Source: Chryseobacterium luteum | Lineage (GTDB): Bacteria; Bacteroidota; Bacteroidia; Flavobacteriales; Weeksellaceae | Direction of reading: 5' to 3' | Length of the DNA stretch: 64,000 bases | NCBI RefSeq assembly: GCF_000737785.1 | Contig: NZ_JPRO01000001.1 | Location: 434,001 to 498,000, forward strand | Part shown: piece by piece, positions 36,158-44,508 of the stretch | Numbering within the stretch: position 1 is the stretch's first letter | How the letters are laid out: the number at the start of each line of letters is the position of its first letter | The notes under the pieces: model-generated | Database searches by the model: none | The model's input: only the letters and a program-made list of their open reading frames with translations | Told to the model about the DNA's origin: nothing | Translations under genes and position numbers: made by a program

Positions 36158-36534
36158 TTCCTTAAAATTTGAAGTTTTTAGACTGTTTTTCTTCCTCTCA
36201 TGATTTCGACCATGAGCTGTACACGTTTAAAATTTCGAAGCGCTTCTAATTTTTTGGGAAGTGAACCTTCAAAAACGGAGGAGAAACATCTGCTTCCCAA
36301 CCCGGAGTTTTCCTCCGTTTTATCTGGTGATTTTGAAATCAGTTTCGTACTTTTGTTTTTCTAATGTTTTGTTTTTCACTGATTTCTGTAGCAAAGATGC
36401 GGCAAATGACCACGCATGTGTTAGACAAAACATGGACATCGATAGACAGGAAATGGACAGGAATTTCATTGCGGAAATCCGTAATGCGACATAGTCGAAA
36501 ATCACCTATTTTGTAATTGCCTTAAAAACTAATT
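36158..36534. other. Structured intergenic region between divergent genes
   Basis: There is no convincing gene. It holds two interleaved perfect inverted repeats: 36254-36261 with 36293-36300 (8 bp), and 36272-36282 with 36309-36319 (11 bp). It also holds the palindrome GAAGCGCTTC at 36237-36246 and a 9-bp repeat pair (36333-36341 with 36376-36384). TACTTTTG at 36346-36353 is a plus-strand -7 match about 180 bp before the next ATG, so a structured leader or a small RNA is possible. Confidence 0.5.
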
Positions 36535-37374
36535 ATGTCCAAAATAAAACTACTAATCCATGAGGTTTTCAAACAAGGGGAAATAGACACAGGTAAAAAC
36601 AAAAAAAACAGCATAGCTCTTTTTTTGAGTGTACATTTAAAAGAAGCCCTTAATTTGGATATTGACGAGAGAACACTTGTTAGATATTATGATGCATTCA
36701 TTGTAGAAACTAAAAAAGAAATCAGCATTGAACCATATAAGCTGGACATCTTTAGCAAGTATGTTGGGTACGAAAACTTTACAGAATTTTCCAGAACTTT
36801 TGTCAAAAAAGATGAAAGTGCTAACAAAACAACCGTTAAAATAAGTGTAGACAAAGACGAAGAAACACTGACGGAAAAGCTGTCTAATATTATTATCAAT
36901 ATTACCAACGAGCAGCATTTCAAAATGCCTGATTTTATGAAGCAAAATGGCTTGGGCATTATGGAGATTGCATTGCTTTTGTGCCTTGTCACAGGAAATG
37001 TTGTTTTCTCTAATAACAAGAAAATTAGCAGTGGAACTTCATTTCCATTAGGTTTTATGTCGGGTTTACAGCCTGTTACAGACAAAAAATATATGTATTG
37101 GGATGGGGAAAGGTATATTGCTACGGATAGCAGCTTTATCAGACCAGGGCTTGAAGTAAAAGCAATGAACGAATATCAGTTTCTGCATTTCAAAAAGATT
37201 ACAAGAAAAGATACTCTGACAGTGAGTAATGCATTAGATGTTACCTGGTATTCGAAATTTTATGGGAGTGTGGAATTTTTTACAGATGATGGAGTAGATC
37301 CGGAAAATGGACGTGAACTAAGATCTTCTACAGCTCATATTATTGAAAAATATGCGGGGCCTGCTGCAAAATAA
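36535..37374 (+). CDS. Membrane-anchored putative regulator, unknown family
   Basis: This 279-aa protein has a helical cytoplasmic-type N-terminal domain of about 90 residues. It includes DIFSKYVGYENFTEFSRTF, reminiscent of the recognition helix region of AraC-type HTHs and of a small helical module common in Bacteroidota. A Lys/Glu linker follows, then one membrane helix at about 143-160 (IMEIALLLCLVTGNVVFS) and a ~115-residue C-terminal domain outside, with KYMYWDGERYIATD. It reads away from peptide gene 1 and towards the other three. It could be a one-component membrane regulator; unproven. Confidence 0.7.
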   Translation: MSKIKLLIHEVFKQGEIDTGKNKKNSIALFLSVHLKEALNLDIDERTLVRYYDAFIVETKKEISIEPYKLDIFSKYVGYENFTEFSRTFVKKDESANKTTVKISVDKDEETLTEKLSNIIINITNEQHFKMPDFMKQNGLGIMEIALLLCLVTGNVVFSNNKKISSGTSFPLGFMSGLQPVTDKKYMYWDGERYIATDSSFIRPGLEVKAMNEYQFLHFKKITRKDTLTVSNALDVTWYSKFYGSVEFFTDDGVDPENGRELRSSTAHIIEKYAGPAAK

Positions 37375-37375
37375 A

Positions 37376-37402
37376 AAGAGGAAGACCATTTGTCTTCCTC
37401 TT
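37376..37402. terminator. Bidirectional terminator
   Basis: AAGAGGAAGAC and GTCTTCCTCTT form a perfect 11-bp stem with a five-base loop, between the convergent regulator and peptide gene 2. Confidence 0.8.
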
Positions 37403-37408
37403 AAATTG

Positions 37409-37600
37409 TTAAGGTTGTGTGAATGGAGGGGGTAGTTGCCCAGTGTTTCCTCCTGTGTCTCCATCATTATCTATTCTGGGATTAATATTTCCCGAATGAT
37501 CAGAGAGAGGTGTTGTTGCTTGGTTTTGATTGCTGAATGATGTATCTACATCGTTATTGGTAGATACAAGACCGAAAAATATAAGTAAGAAATTAATCAT
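37409..37600 (-). CDS. Small peptide, member 2 of the family (63 aa)
   Basis: I take the start at ATG 37600 (MINFLLIFFGLVSTNN). The longer reading frame to 37669 only covers the end of the preceding peptide gene. The hydrophobic start, Asn/Ser/Thr-rich middle and tail GDTGGNTGQLPPPFTQP match the other members. It is last in the msrA-peptide array, 19 bp after member 3, with a terminator beyond its stop. Confidence 0.72.
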   Translation of the reverse strand: MINFLLIFFGLVSTNNDVDTSFSNQNQATTPLSDHSGNINPRIDNDGDTGGNTGQLPPPFTQP

Positions 37601-37619
37601 AGTATAAATTGTATTTGAT

Positions 37620-37793
37620 CTATCCGAATGGAGGTGGAGTCTGCCCTGAATTTCCTCCAACAGGTCCACCGTTATTATCTTCTAGGCTATTTTCTGTCCC
37701 TTTATTTTGTTGTATATGAAGAAGGGTATTATTCTGGTCTGTATTGCTGCCGGGGGATAAAAATCCTATCAGCATTAAAATAAAATTGATCAT
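37620..37793 (-). CDS. Small peptide, member 3 of the family (57 aa)
   Basis: ATG 37793 to TAG 37620. The product begins MINFILMLIGFLSPGSN and ends GGPVGGNSGQTPPPFG. The architecture is the same as the other three: a hydrophobic 13-mer, a polar Asn/Gln-rich middle without Cys, and a Gly-rich then PPP tail. It lies 24 bp after member 4. Confidence 0.72.
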   Translation of the reverse strand: MINFILMLIGFLSPGSNTDQNNTLLHIQQNKGTENSLEDNNGGPVGGNSGQTPPPFG

Positions 37794-37817
37794 AAGTTAT
37801 TTTTTGTTCGTTAGTGA

Positions 37818-37970
37818 TTATTTTTTAGGAGGAGGGGTCTGCCCGGTTTCTCCACCGGTGTCACCCGGATTAAGCAATAAGTTGTTTGAGGTACTCTGCC
37901 TGATATCAGCTTCTATCATTTCATTATTAGGAAAAGCTAAGCCAAGCAGAAGTAAAAAAAATTGAATCAT
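37818..37970 (-). CDS. Small peptide, member 4 of the family (50 aa)
   Basis: ATG 37970 to TAA 37818. The product starts MIQFFLLLLGLAFPNN, nearly identical to member 1, and ends GDTGGETGQTPPPKK. It lies 23 bp after msrA and begins the three-peptide array. No family is recognised from memory. The coding case rests on the four-way conservation of both ends despite divergent middles. Confidence 0.75.
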   Translation of the reverse strand: MIQFFLLLLGLAFPNNEMIEADIRQSTSNNLLLNPGDTGGETGQTPPPKK

Positions 37971-37993
37971 ATTCTAAATATTTAATAACATTT

Positions 37994-38545
37994 TTACGCC
38001 TCATTCAGCATTCCCAGTTCTCCAAAATGTTTTTTAAACTTCTGTATCTTTGGGCCTACAACGGCACTGCAGTAGGGCTGATTTGGATTCACATTGTAAT
38101 ACCCCTGGTGATACTGTTCGGCAGGCCAGAACTTCTCGAATTGAGTTATTTCCGTTACGTATTTTCCGGGCCATTTTCCTGATTCTTCAGATTTTCTGAT
38201 TGCTTCTTCAGCCTTAGCTTTTTCCACATCATCTTTATAATAAATAACGGAACGGTACTGTGTTCCGATATCATTGCCCTGTCTGTTCAGTTGGGTAGGA
38301 TCGTGCAGGAAGAAGAATACATCCATCAGCTGTGCATAAGACATGATTTTAGGATCAAAAGTGATCTGTATCACCTCCGCATGTCCGGTTTCCCCGGTGC
38401 AGACTTCCTCATAGGTGGGATTGTCTTTATGTCCTCCTGAATATCCTGAAACGGCAGAATGTACTCCTTTAAGCATGTTGAAACAGCTTTCCACGCACCA
38501 GAAACATCCTCCGCCGAAAGTGATTTGTTCTAAATTATTATCCAT
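37994..38545 (-). CDS. msrA: Peptide-methionine (S)-S-oxide reductase MsrA
   Basis: This 183-aa enzyme reduces methionine-S-sulfoxide in proteins. The catalytic motif GGCFWCVES has Cys14; also present are SGYSGGHKDNPTYEEVCTGETGHAEV and HDPTQLNRQGNDIGTQYRS, the substrate-binding segments. It is full length with no signal peptide, so cytoplasmic. It is followed after 23 bp by three small paralogous peptides in the same direction, an unusual neighbourhood for msrA. Confidence 0.97.
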   Translation of the reverse strand: MDNNLEQITFGGGCFWCVESCFNMLKGVHSAVSGYSGGHKDNPTYEEVCTGETGHAEVIQITFDPKIMSYAQLMDVFFFLHDPTQLNRQGNDIGTQYRSVIYYKDDVEKAKAEEAIRKSEESGKWPGKYVTEITQFEKFWPAEQYHQGYYNVNPNQPYCSAVVGPKIQKFKKHFGELGMLNEA

Positions 38546-38784
38546 TATTCTTTAGTTATTTTATTTGCCGGTTTTTCTCTGCAATTGCATAAAATGGTTG
38601 AAAAACCAGTCAAAAGTAAGAAAAACTTTTTCATTTTGGATGAAAATTCCGATGATTTAAAACAGAATTGATAAGCTGTTTTTTATTGTTAAAGAATGGC
38701 ATAAACGGAATTGGATGATGATCTTGTTCCCACAGATTCCACGGACATCTGCGGGAAAATTAATTCACAATTTATGTTTTCAAA

Positions 38785-38811
38785 ACAAAAAAAGCACCCC
38801 AAAGGATGCTT
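38785..38811 (-). terminator. Terminator of the ROK kinase gene
   Basis: On the minus strand AAGCATCC, loop TTTG, GGGTGCTT (one U-G pair) is followed by a run of seven or more T. It lies 28 bp past the stop. Confidence 0.85.
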
Positions 38812-38838
38812 CTGCTATTTTTTTAATGCTGTTTCCAG

Positions 38839-39807
38839 CTATTTTTCCCAAACCAACGCACTTGCTCCAAGAATGGCAGCATCTGCTTCGTCCAGCTCGC
38901 TGAAAACCAGTTTTACTTTATTTCTGAAGATCGGAAGAAGATTTCTTTCCATATGTAGTTTTGCGGGTTTCAAAATGAAATCGCCGGCTTTGATCACGCC
39001 ACCGAATAAAAGAATGGCTTCCGGAGAAGAAAACATAACGAAATTCGCCAGGGCCTCGCCCAGTTTCTGTCCCGTATATCTGAAAACTTCAATAGAGATC
39101 GGGTCACCTTTCATTGCGCATTCATGGACGGTTTTTGAATTAATAGATTCTTCAGGATACTGATTCAGCAAAGATTCAGGGAATTCAGCCCTCATTTTTT
39201 TTGCAGTGATTGAAATTCCTGTGGCCGATGCATACGCTTCAAGGCTTCCCTCAGATCCTGTGCTCCAGTGTTTTCTTCCGCCCGGTTTTACAATGGTATG
39301 GCCCAGCTCTCCTGCAAATCCGTCATGTCCGTAAATAAGACTTCCATTGGAAATGATTCCGCTGCCTACCCCTGTTCCCAGGGTGATCATAATGAAATCC
39401 TTCATGCCCCGTGCCGCTCCGAAAAGCATTTCCCCAAGAGCCGCTGCATTGGCATCATTCGTGATGGTGCACGGCAGGTTGAATCTGGCTTGCATCATTT
39501 CGCTGAAAGGAACCAAGCCCTTCCACGGTAAATTAGGCGCCTGCTCTATGGTCCCTTTATAATAGTTGGCATTAGGAGCACCTACCCCGATTCCGTCAAA
39601 GTTTTTTTCTGTACCGTACTTTTTCATCAGAGGCATAACCTTCTCATGCAAAGCATCGATAAAGTCTTCCACTTTCTCGTACTCATCGGTTTTCAGGTTT
39701 CCTTTTTCCAGAACTTCACCGCGGTGGTTTACCACTCCGAACTTTGTATTCGTTCCGCCGATATCAATTCCGAGAGCAACTTGTTTTGATAAATCTATTA
39801 ATGACAT
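38839..39807 (-). CDS. ROK family sugar kinase, atypical zinc site
   Basis: This 322-aa protein has the phosphate-binding GIDIGGTNTKFG at residues 13-24, TNDANAAALGE at 117-127 and LGTGVGSGI at 143-151. ROK kinases phosphorylate glucose, N-acetylmannosamine and similar sugars in the cytoplasm. The zinc loop normally reads CxCGxxGCLE. Here residues 176-190 read GGRKHWSTGSEGSLE with no cysteine, although the zinc His (His170 in GELGH) remains. It has no DNA-binding domain, so it is a kinase rather than a repressor; glucokinase is the likeliest role. Confidence 0.9.
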   Translation of the reverse strand: MSLIDLSKQVALGIDIGGTNTKFGVVNHRGEVLEKGNLKTDEYEKVEDFIDALHEKVMPLMKKYGTEKNFDGIGVGAPNANYYKGTIEQAPNLPWKGLVPFSEMMQARFNLPCTITNDANAAALGEMLFGAARGMKDFIMITLGTGVGSGIISNGSLIYGHDGFAGELGHTIVKPGGRKHWSTGSEGSLEAYASATGISITAKKMRAEFPESLLNQYPEESINSKTVHECAMKGDPISIEVFRYTGQKLGEALANFVMFSSPEAILLFGGVIKAGDFILKPAKLHMERNLLPIFRNKVKLVFSELDEADAAILGASALVWEK

Positions 39808-39876
39808 TTCTATTTATAAATTCTAAAGGGTTAAAATTATAAAAAAGATTGTATTAATGGATTATTAACAAAACTT

Positions 39877-41103
39877 TTATTTAAAAAACTTTGACGCTGT
39901 TTTTAGAGGTTTCTTTTTTCTTCTTCCCCACCAGATCAGGAACCCGGTTACAGGCAGGGATGCACAGATGAGACTGACGATGAATGCAATGATTTTTGTA
40001 GGAAGTCCTAAAATGGCACCTACATGAATATCATAGTTGGCACTTACCGTTTTTTCACCAAAATTTTTATCCTCAGGATCATGGGTGTGAAGCAGTTCAC
40101 CCGAGTTTTCGTCAAAGATCAGGCTGCTGCTTTTGTGATAGGAATAGGAAAGATGCTTTACATAAACCTCAAAGTTAGGATGCTCATGGTCATCCATATG
40201 CTCGTGGCCAAGGTCAATAGCAAAGCCGAACGCATCAGGATATTTCTGATTCACGGTATTAATGATCTTGTCCAGTGTACCTTCGGTTCTTAATTCTACC
40301 GGAGCTTTTGTTTTAATGTAGGAGAAGTCCGGATATTTCGTTTCCCCGCCGGAAAACAGGACATAGATCATGGCCTGCACTACGAAGAATGCATAAAACA
40401 ATCCTGTAATTGCGAAGATCAGGGCAAAGATGGAGGAATAAAAGCCCAGCACATTGTGAAGGTCATAGTTCTTTCTTTTCCAGCTTTTTATATTTTTCCA
40501 TTTGAAAGAAAAGCGCTGCTTTCTTGCTGCTTTATTTTTAGGCCACCACAGGACAATTCCGGTAATAAGCATGATCACGAAGATGATGACGGGTATTCCC
40601 ACTACATATTTTCCCCAATCCTGCTTCAGCAGAAAGCTCCAGTGGATCATTTTTACGATATTGAAGAAGCCGTTCTTTTCATCATATGTTCTGAGAACCT
40701 TTCCCGTGTAAGGATTTACGTAAGTTGCTTTATAGATAGGGAATTCATCAAAATAGTTCCAGGCATCCGTATTGTGTTCATACCAGTAAAATACGTATGA
40801 CATCTTTTTATCGATGGGTATGTTTACCCAATGGACCGGATATTTTTCTTTGACCTGCTCAGCGACGGTTTTCTCCATTACCCGGATAGGAAGGACCTGT
40901 TTTTGCTCCGGATTCTGTTCGTTGTGATAGATAACATCTTTTCTGGTGATGTTTTCTATTTCGTCCTTAAAAACATACAGTGCGCCCGTAATTGAAATGA
41001 TAAAGATCAGAAAACCAATCCCCAGACCCAGCCAAAGGTGCAGCCGGGCAGACCATTTTTTGAAAAAGCCCGGTTTCTTTTTATGATGGTGTTTTTTCTT
41101 CAT
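39877..41103 (-). CDS. PepSY-associated TM protein, pair 2
   Basis: About 408 aa from ATG 41103 (a TTG at 41115 is in frame but the ATG matches the paralog). The N-terminus is MKKKHHHKKKPGF, rich in His and Lys. Membrane helices are at about 25-45 (IGFLIFIISITGALYVF), about 155-190, 205-230 and near the end (LICASLPVTGFLIWWGRRKK), with PepSY domains in the periplasmic loops. Such proteins accompany siderophore receptors and are linked to ferric-siderophore reduction. It lies downstream of a TonB receptor and is a paralog of the gene at 43272-44468. Confidence 0.92.
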   Translation of the reverse strand: MKKKHHHKKKPGFFKKWSARLHLWLGLGIGFLIFIISITGALYVFKDEIENITRKDVIYHNEQNPEQKQVLPIRVMEKTVAEQVKEKYPVHWVNIPIDKKMSYVFYWYEHNTDAWNYFDEFPIYKATYVNPYTGKVLRTYDEKNGFFNIVKMIHWSFLLKQDWGKYVVGIPVIIFVIMLITGIVLWWPKNKAARKQRFSFKWKNIKSWKRKNYDLHNVLGFYSSIFALIFAITGLFYAFFVVQAMIYVLFSGGETKYPDFSYIKTKAPVELRTEGTLDKIINTVNQKYPDAFGFAIDLGHEHMDDHEHPNFEVYVKHLSYSYHKSSSLIFDENSGELLHTHDPEDKNFGEKTVSANYDIHVGAILGLPTKIIAFIVSLICASLPVTGFLIWWGRRKKKPLKTASKFFK

Positions 41104-41154
41104 ATCGCGGTTCAAAGTCTTGCAAAGATATGTTTAACTTTTTATTTAGTTTAA

Positions 41155-43272
41155 TTAAAATTTATACTCAAACATCAGGGTGCCTCTTCTTCCCAGTGAG
41201 TTTACGAATTCACTGTCACGTACAGACCACCAGGCAATCGCAGGCTGGTACATTTTGTTGAATAGGTTCTCAATACCCGCAGATACCCTCCAGTTTTTAT
41301 TGACTTCATAGCTTGCTTTAAAATTAAAAACAGTGTATTCCGGTACGTAGCCTTCTCCGTATACGTACATTCCGGTTTTGGCGTTAGGCTCGAATCTGTC
41401 CTGTTCAAAGGCATGCAGCATATCCAGACCGATGGATAAAGACGGGATAGGCCTTGCCTGAACATAGGCAAGTACTTTAGGCACTGAAATCCGGCTGTTG
41501 TTGATTTTTGCAGAATAATCGCCGTCGTCTTTTATAGAGGTGATTCCTTCCATCCAGCTGTAGCTTCCTCCGAAGCTGATCCATTTTGAAGGGGTAAAAT
41601 GAAGGAATCCTTCCACACCGTATACAATTTCCGGGGACCTCTGTATGGTTAAAGCCCTGTCTGCACTCTGTACAAACGAAGCTCCCAGTTTTGAAGTACT
41701 TACATAAGAGGTGATCTCATAGCGGACCCATTTTGAGATCTGTCCCGTTGCGCCGAATTCATAGTTATTAACGATAATCGGTTTGGTTTCAAGATTTTGA
41801 ATGGTTCCTTCTGTGGAAGTTCTCAGAATTCTTCCTAATTCATTGATGGAGTAGGACTGTGAAAAGCTTCCGAACAGATTAACGAAGGGTTCAATATTGT
41901 AACGTACCGCTAAATTGGCAACCAGGGCATTGTATTTTAAATTTCCGCCGGTAACGAATATGCTTTTTGTAAACGTACCGTCACTTTTAATGGAAGAAAG
42001 GGTATTGAAATCCCCTACTTTAACACGCATATTTTCGTACCGGAGCCCTCCTTTGATGGTTAGTTTTTTCAATAAATCAATTTTAACCAAAACGAAAGGA
42101 GCAAGGTTGGTCATATTCATGTCCGGTGTCCAGTAACGTCCGTCTTCCAGCTTCTGAACGGTCTGATCGTTGAGGATATCCATTCCGTACATGATTTCCG
42201 CCTGAGAATTTTTAGCGGACCATAATTGGGTGTCAAAATTGAATCTGGCTCCGTATTTTTTGGAAATCACATTGGACTGTCCCCCTCCTAAGAAGGTGTC
42301 GCTGTATCCGTATACGGTCCTGAAATCCTGCATATAAGCATTGAAATTCAGTGAAGTGGTTCCTCCGAAAAGGTTCTGGTTATCATAGTTGATCCTGAAA
42401 TTATGGTTTCTTGGTGTTCCCTGAGGAGTGGTTTCAAGATTTTTTCCTACACCTTCCCCGATGGTTGGGGTAATCCCGTACTTTCCGGTTACCAACCCTA
42501 GATTAAGATCAGATCTGGATGCATATCCGATGTACGAGGCTTCAACCCTCTGATCCTTATTGATATTGTAACCTACTTTAAGCATTCCGTTGTAATTGTC
42601 CATTTTTGCGGGGCTGTAGGTCGGGGTAAGGTTCACACCGTCGGCATCTTTCATATAGCCGGTCCTTTCGTAGGCAAGGGAGAAAACATAATCAAACTTA
42701 TTCACTTTTCCGGATAAAAGCTGACTGGCTCTTACGCCCAGTGTTCCGCCATACGTCTGGCCGGTAAAACCAACCTGGGTAAGTCCTGAAATATTTTTAT
42801 CGGATTGGCTTCTTCTTGTGATATAGTTGATAATTCCGCCATCTGCACCATTTCCGTAGATAGAAGAGGCCCCTTTTATTACTTCAATTCTTTCAATAAC
42901 CGAAGGGTCAATGCTTCTTATGTCTCTTGCTCCATTTCTTAGCGGAGTAGACTGGGGAATACCGTCAATAAGGACAAGGACCTGGCGTCCTCTTAAAGTC
43001 TGACCCGTATTGGAGGTCTGGCCGGAGTTGGTTCCTAAACTGGGAACCGTATACTGAAGAATGCTGGTGATATCGGAGTTCACAGTCAGTTGGGACTGGA
43101 TCTGCTTTTCTGCAACGATTGTCACCGAGCTTGGTATTTCTTTAATGTTTTCTTTTTTTCTGGAAGCAGTCATTACGACTTCATCTACATTATTGGTTTG
43201 CAGGCTGTCTTTAACCTGTGCAAAAACAGCTGCCGACCCAAGGCACGCGGCTGATAAAAACGCTTTTTTCAT
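41155..43272 (-). CDS. TonB-dependent siderophore receptor, pair 2
   Basis: About 705 aa from ATG 43272, whose first base overlaps the stop of the upstream PepSY gene (TAATG), so translation is coupled. It has a signal peptide (KKAFLSAACLGSAAVFAQ), a TonB box-like VDEVVMTAS and a plug domain (VLVLIDGIPQSTPLRNGARD and EVIKGASSIYGNGADGGIIN). The 22-strand barrel ends in the terminal Phe (TLMFEYKF). It imports a ferric siderophore across the outer membrane; the exact ligand is unknown. Confidence 0.93.
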   Translation of the reverse strand: MKKAFLSAACLGSAAVFAQVKDSLQTNNVDEVVMTASRKKENIKEIPSSVTIVAEKQIQSQLTVNSDITSILQYTVPSLGTNSGQTSNTGQTLRGRQVLVLIDGIPQSTPLRNGARDIRSIDPSVIERIEVIKGASSIYGNGADGGIINYITRRSQSDKNISGLTQVGFTGQTYGGTLGVRASQLLSGKVNKFDYVFSLAYERTGYMKDADGVNLTPTYSPAKMDNYNGMLKVGYNINKDQRVEASYIGYASRSDLNLGLVTGKYGITPTIGEGVGKNLETTPQGTPRNHNFRINYDNQNLFGGTTSLNFNAYMQDFRTVYGYSDTFLGGGQSNVISKKYGARFNFDTQLWSAKNSQAEIMYGMDILNDQTVQKLEDGRYWTPDMNMTNLAPFVLVKIDLLKKLTIKGGLRYENMRVKVGDFNTLSSIKSDGTFTKSIFVTGGNLKYNALVANLAVRYNIEPFVNLFGSFSQSYSINELGRILRTSTEGTIQNLETKPIIVNNYEFGATGQISKWVRYEITSYVSTSKLGASFVQSADRALTIQRSPEIVYGVEGFLHFTPSKWISFGGSYSWMEGITSIKDDGDYSAKINNSRISVPKVLAYVQARPIPSLSIGLDMLHAFEQDRFEPNAKTGMYVYGEGYVPEYTVFNFKASYEVNKNWRVSAGIENLFNKMYQPAIAWWSVRDSEFVNSLGRRGTLMFEYKF

Positions 43273-44468
43273 TATATTTTCTTTCCTTGTTTTTTTTGTT
43301 TTCCCCACCATACCAAAAAGCCGGTGACGGGAAGTGATGTACAGATAAGCCCTGTCATGAACCAAAGTATTTTTCCGAACAGTCCGAAATAAGAGCCTGT
43401 GTGGATGTCATAGTTGGCATTGGCATATTTTTCTGCATTGCTGAGTTTCTGATGAGGTTTTTCTGTCAGCAGTTTTCCTGAATATTTGTCAAAGACCAGG
43501 GTGTTTCTTTCACTGAAGCGCCCTTCTTTGCCGTAAATAGTAACCGGAATATTTTTCAGCTCTTTCCCTTTTTTGTTTTTTCCGTTCAATGGAATTCTGA
43601 AACTGGAAGCAGCAGCATAACGCTTTCTTGTTTCCCGGGCTGTAAGATCAATAACTGAAGGGTTTTGAATCATCAGAGAATCTGGCGATTTCATTTCCTT
43701 TTCTTTAGGCAGCTCTATGGAACCTGACAGTGTAAAACTGAAAACGTTTTTCACATACGGATAAGCGAAATAGATTCCCGTAATGCTGATGAATAAAGCG
43801 AAAAATGAGGAATAAAACCCTAATACATTATGAAGGTCATAGTTTCTGCGCTTCCAGGTCTTCACGTTTTCCCAGCTGAACCAGAAGCGTCCTTTTCTTG
43901 CTTTTTTATTTTTGGGCCACCATAAAATAATTCCGGTGATCAGCATAAAGATGAACAGCACGGTAGGAATTCCTGTTACATATTTTCCCCATTCGGAATT
44001 GAGAAGCAGACTCCAGTGAATGGCCTTCAGAATATTGAAAAAGTTGTATTTCTCATCATAAACAGCTAAAATTTTTCCTGTGTACTGGTTTACATAAACA
44101 AGTTTATTGATTTTAGTTTCTTCAAAATAATTCCAGCCTTTTTTGTTTTTTTCGTAGTATAAAAAACGGTAAGATTTATTTTTGTCTAAAGAAATTTCCA
44201 CAGTACTCAGCGGATACTTCTCATTGAGTTCAATGCTTACTTTTTCCTTCAGAATATTTATAGAAAGCGGAGTTGCCGTAGCTTCCTGTACATAAATGGC
44301 TTTTTTCCGGAGGCTGTTTTGTATTTCATCCTTAAAAACATACAAAGTTCCGGTAAGCGAAACAATGAAAACAATGATCCCAACGGACAAACCCAACCAC
44401 AAATGCAGCCTGGCAGACCATTTCTTTGTAAAGGAAATTTTCTTCTTATGGTGATGCTTTTTCTTCAT
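43272..44468 (-). CDS. PepSY-associated TM protein, pair 1
   Basis: This 398-aa paralog of the 39877-41103 product starts MKKKHHHKKKISFTKKW and shares RLHLWLGLSVG, the VLFIFMLITGIILWWPKNKK helix and the final LPVTGFLVWWGKQKK. It has four to five membrane helices with PepSY-type periplasmic segments. It lies between the two receptors and is coupled by a one-base overlap to the second. It probably acts with receptor 1 in iron release at the inner membrane. Confidence 0.92.
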   Translation of the reverse strand: MKKKHHHKKKISFTKKWSARLHLWLGLSVGIIVFIVSLTGTLYVFKDEIQNSLRKKAIYVQEATATPLSINILKEKVSIELNEKYPLSTVEISLDKNKSYRFLYYEKNKKGWNYFEETKINKLVYVNQYTGKILAVYDEKYNFFNILKAIHWSLLLNSEWGKYVTGIPTVLFIFMLITGIILWWPKNKKARKGRFWFSWENVKTWKRRNYDLHNVLGFYSSFFALFISITGIYFAYPYVKNVFSFTLSGSIELPKEKEMKSPDSLMIQNPSVIDLTARETRKRYAAASSFRIPLNGKNKKGKELKNIPVTIYGKEGRFSERNTLVFDKYSGKLLTEKPHQKLSNAEKYANANYDIHTGSYFGLFGKILWFMTGLICTSLPVTGFLVWWGKQKKQGKKI

Positions 44469-44508
44469 AGCAAAAAGTTAACCTCCGGAGAGGCTAACTT
44501 TTAATTAT

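Noticed and set aside
36261..36494. 77-codon open frame in the structured spacer
   Set aside because: It crosses the inverted repeats, has a composition unlike the neighbours and no recognisable features.
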